From RPQJ01 sp963731105 (lineage in GTDB: Bacteria > Pseudomonadota > Gammaproteobacteria > Steroidobacterales > Steroidobacteraceae): a stretch of DNA of 64,000 bases. Shown here piece by piece: positions 61,836-64,000 of the stretch. Under the pieces are notes generated by a model. It did not search any database. It was not told the origin of the DNA and was given only the letters and a program-made list of their open reading frames with translations. Position 1 is the first letter of the stretch. Every line of letters starts with the position of its first letter. The stretch is taken from assembly GCA_963731105.1 (NCBI GenBank), contig CAVSUM010000016.1:372001-436000 (forward strand). Reading direction: 5' to 3'. Made by a program: the position numbers and the translations under genes.

Positions 61836-62203
61836 GCCTCGACCTTCGGCGCCCACCCGCCGGTGCGCGTTACGGCGAGCGTGACGCCAGCCGCGATGCC
61901 CAGCAGGTTGGCCGCCATGTCCCAGGGATCGCCCATGCGGCCACGGCGCATCTCGAACTGCAGGTACTCGAGTGTCAGTCCAAGCACCGCCAGTCCGACG
62001 ATCACCGTCCAATAATGCCGGCGCTGCACCAGCCCCGTGAACCACAAGGCCAGTGCCGCGTATACGACGAGGTGTTCGAGCTTGTCGAAGTGGGTCGGCA
62101 GCGGCAGGTCCGGACCGATCAGCGCCAGGCTGCCGTACACGACACCGGCGACGAGCAGCAGGCTCGCGACGAGCCAGGCCGGCGCGTGCGCCAGCGGCAG
62201 CAT
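61817..62203 (-). CDS. VanZ-like membrane protein
   Basis: A 128-residue protein with three or four hydrophobic helices. It has the VanZ-type DKLEHLVVYAALALWF, LEYLQFEMRRGRMGDPWDMAANLLG pattern, including the conserved Asp/Asn before the last helix. VanZ relatives are linked to glycopeptide tolerance or cell-envelope lipids, but this is a generic membrane family and function is not assignable. Inserted between lolA and rarA, which are usually adjacent. Confidence 0.75.
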   Translation of the reverse strand: MLPLAHAPAWLVASLLLVAGVVYGSLALIGPDLPLPTHFDKLEHLVVYAALALWFTGLVQRRHYWTVIVGLAVLGLTLEYLQFEMRRGRMGDPWDMAANLLGIAAGVTLAVTRTGGWAPKVEAWLSRN

Positions 62204-62210
62204 GCGCGGC

Positions 62211-62852
62211 TCAGGGCTCGGCCCGGCCGATGACGTCGGCGCCGGGCGGCGGCTCGAAGCGGAACAGCTTGTCGTCGAGCGGCAGGTTGCGCTTGACCGC
62301 GCCGAACTCGATCACGGTGGACTGCCCGAGCTTGTCGCGCAGCTCCATCGCGGCCAGCTCGCCGCCACGCGTGAACGCGAGGCTCACCTGCTCGAAGTCC
62401 GAGCCGTCCTGTTTCGGCGTCAGCCGGCACCACGTCCAGTCGCCCTTGGTCTCCACGCCCGCCGCAGCGAACGCGTCGCCGACCTTGCCGGCGCCCGACA
62501 GCAGCATCGCCGGCGTCGAGCCGAGCCCCTGCTCGAGCGCACGTACCGTGACCTGCTGCAGATCGCTGTCGTACAGCCAGAGCCGCTTGCCGTCGGCGAC
62601 GATGGTCTGCAGGTAAGGCTTCTGGTAGTCCCAGCGGAAGCGGTCCGGGCGCGCGATCGACAGCGTGCCGGACGCGCGGTCGGTGACCTGGCCGTCGCGG
62701 TTGCGCACGACCTGGCTGAAGTTCGCGCTCAGGGTCTTGAGCGTGGCGAGGTAGCGGTCGACGCGGGCGACGGCATCGCCACCCTGCGCCAGCGCCACCG
62801 GCGCGACCAGGCAGGCCAGCAGGCCGCCGAGCCAGCACGCCGCGCGGGCCAT
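62211..62852 (-). CDS. lolA: LolA, outer-membrane lipoprotein carrier
   Basis: Periplasmic chaperone that carries lipoproteins from LolCDE to LolB. The 213 residues start with a signal peptide (MARAACWLGGLLACLVAPVALA) and have the LolA signature TLSANFSQVVRNRDGQV, SGTLSIARPDRFRWDYQKPY and LWLYDSDLQQVTVR. Starts 1 bp after the ftsK stop. Agrees with an outer membrane. Confidence 0.94.
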   Translation of the reverse strand: MARAACWLGGLLACLVAPVALAQGGDAVARVDRYLATLKTLSANFSQVVRNRDGQVTDRASGTLSIARPDRFRWDYQKPYLQTIVADGKRLWLYDSDLQQVTVRALEQGLGSTPAMLLSGAGKVGDAFAAAGVETKGDWTWCRLTPKQDGSDFEQVSLAFTRGGELAAMELRDKLGQSTVIEFGAVKRNLPLDDKLFRFEPPPGADVIGRAEP

Positions 62853-62853
62853 C

Positions 62854-64000
62854 TCAGTCCACCTCGGGTGGCGGCGGGGCGAGCACCTCGCGGGCGCCGT
62901 TCGACTGCAGTGGGCCGACGAGACCCGCCGCCTCCATCGCCTCGATCATCCGCGCGGCGCGGTTGTAGCCGATCTTGAGACGGCGCTGCACGCCCGAGAT
63001 CGACGCCTTGCGGCTCTCGGTGACGATCTTCACGGCCTCGTCGTACAGCGGGTCCTGTTCCGGGTCGCCGCCCTCCTCACCGCCGGAGGGCTCGCCCGGC
63101 AGGCCAGGAATCGGCGCCGACGGCCCGTCGAGCACCTCGTCGAGGTACACGGGCGGGCTCATGACCTTGAGCTTGCTGACGACGCGGTGCACTTCCGCAT
63201 CCGACACGAACGCGCCGTGCACCCGCACCGGCAGCGACGTGCCGGGCTGCAGGAACAGCATGTCGCCGTGGCCGAGCAGCGCCTCGGCGCCGCTCTGGTC
63301 GAGAATGGTGCGCGAGTCGACCTTGGCCGACACCTGGAAGGCGATGCGCGTCGGGATGTTGGCCTTGATCAGGCCGGTGATCACGTCCACCGACGGTCGC
63401 TGGGTCGCAAGGATCAGGTGGATGCCGGAGGCACGCGCCTTCTGCGCCAGGCGCGCGATCAGCTCCTCGACCTTCTTGCCGACGATCATCATCAGGTCGG
63501 CGAGCTCGTCGACGATCACCACGATGTACGGCATCGGCTCGAGCGGCGGGATCGACGACGGGTCGGCGTCCGGCAGCAGCTGCTTCATCTCGATCGGGTC
63601 GCGCAGCGGCTTGCCCTCGTCGGCCGCGTCCTTGACCTTGCGGTTATAGCCCGCGAGATTGCGCACGCCCGCGAAAGCCATCAGGCGGTAGCGACGCTCC
63701 ATCTCGGCAACACACCAGCGCAGCGCGTTCGCCGCCTGCTTCATGTCCGTGACGACGGGCGCGAGCAGGTGCGGGATGCCCTCGTACACCGAGAGCTCCA
63801 GCATCTTCGGGTCGATCATGATCAGCCGCACCTGCTCCGCGGACGACTTGTAGAGCAGCGACAGCACCATGGCGTTGACTGCAGTCGACTTGCCGGAGCC
63901 CGTGGTGCCGCCGACCAGCAGGTGCGGCATGCGCGCAAGGTCGGCGACCACCGGGTTGCCGCCAATGTCCTTGCCGAGCACCAGCGCGATCGGCGAGTGC
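62854..64000 (-). CDS. ftsK: DNA translocase FtsK, C-terminal part (5' end outside window)
   Basis: The visible ~382 codons contain the motor: Walker A LLVGGTTGSGKSTAVN, Walker B region YIVVIVDELADLMM and LATQRPSVDVITGLIKANIP. The C-terminal winged-helix gamma domain follows (DPLYDEAVKIVTESRKASIS and QRRLKIGYNRAARMIEAME), which reads KOPS sites. The membrane and linker domains lie beyond position 64000. FtsK pumps the chromosome terminus at septation. Confidence 0.97.
   Translation of the reverse strand, partial: HSPIALVLGKDIGGNPVVADLARMPHLLVGGTTGSGKSTAVNAMVLSLLYKSSAEQVRLIMIDPKMLELSVYEGIPHLLAPVVTDMKQAANALRWCVAEMERRYRLMAFAGVRNLAGYNRKVKDAADEGKPLRDPIEMKQLLPDADPSSIPPLEPMPYIVVIVDELADLMMIVGKKVEELIARLAQKARASGIHLILATQRPSVDVITGLIKANIPTRIAFQVSAKVDSRTILDQSGAEALLGHGDMLFLQPGTSLPVRVHGAFVSDAEVHRVVSKLKVMSPPVYLDEVLDGPSAPIPGLPGEPSGGEEGGDPEQDPLYDEAVKIVTESRKASISGVQRRLKIGYNRAARMIEAMEAAGLVGPLQSNGAREVLAPPPPEVD

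Overview
The window is about 64 kb of dense, high-GC (roughly 70% by eye) chromosome from a gammaproteobacterium, most likely in the Xanthomonadales/Nevskiales/Steroidobacter neighbourhood. The grounds are: FimV- and FimX-like type IV pilus proteins, the EpmA/EpmB/EF-P lysylation set, LpxH and LolA (an outer membrane), the ftsK-lolA-rarA-serS and glyA-nrdR-ribD-ribE-ribBA-ribH-nusB-thiL-pgpA gene orders, and FolE2. The lineage is an inference; there is no 16S gene here. Nearly all genes are housekeeping.

Layout. 1-9544: folD, cysS, gltX, lpxH, miaE, a receiver/Ser-Thr-kinase fusion, purF, cvpA and a SPOR protein. 9555-17352: folC, accD, truA, fimV, aroC, prmB. 17420-22513: SCO copper chaperone, psd, epmA, free-Met-sulfoxide reductase, efp, epmB. 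22593-28810: a FimX-like degenerate GGDEF/EAL protein, parC, parE. 29367-31999: DUF3501, a CCG-domain Fe-S oxidoreductase and a rubrerythrin, with a recognisable promoter, palindromic operator and terminator. 32131-36074: xseB, ispA, dxs, folE2. 36145-44609: a kinase with a cyclic-nucleotide-binding domain, then pgpA, thiL, nusB, ribH, ribBA, ribE, ribD, nrdR, glyA. 45204-50266: ettA, hutH, a membrane protein, a DUF4145 protein. 50267-57900: purL, DUF1820, a T6SS-type TagH FHA protein, an SDR, a secreted protein and small membrane proteins. 58094-64000: tRNA-Ser(UGA), a HigB/HigA-type toxin-antitoxin pair, serS, rarA, a VanZ-like protein, lolA and the 3' part of ftsK.

Two features stand out. 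First, all five intergenic gaps longer than 400 bp (4541-4957, 20415-20857, 28811-29366, 44610-45203, 49837-50266) contain exactly two copies of one hairpin repeat family, always as an inverted pair (left copy on +, right copy on -). Each copy has a conserved 51-54 bp apical core flanked by 31-40 bp arms that are nearly perfectly complementary to each other but different in sequence at every locus. Inside the core a small stem also covaries around a conserved six-base loop. No gene for the system is visible in the window. I do not recognise the family, and it is the main candidate for something undescribed.

Second, about 18 apparent single-base frame changes fall in 12 genes, most of them essential or highly conserved (folD, gltX, folC, accD, truA, glyA and others). 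The intact reading frame continues in another phase each time, which points to uncorrected sequence errors rather than decay. These genes are annotated across the break.
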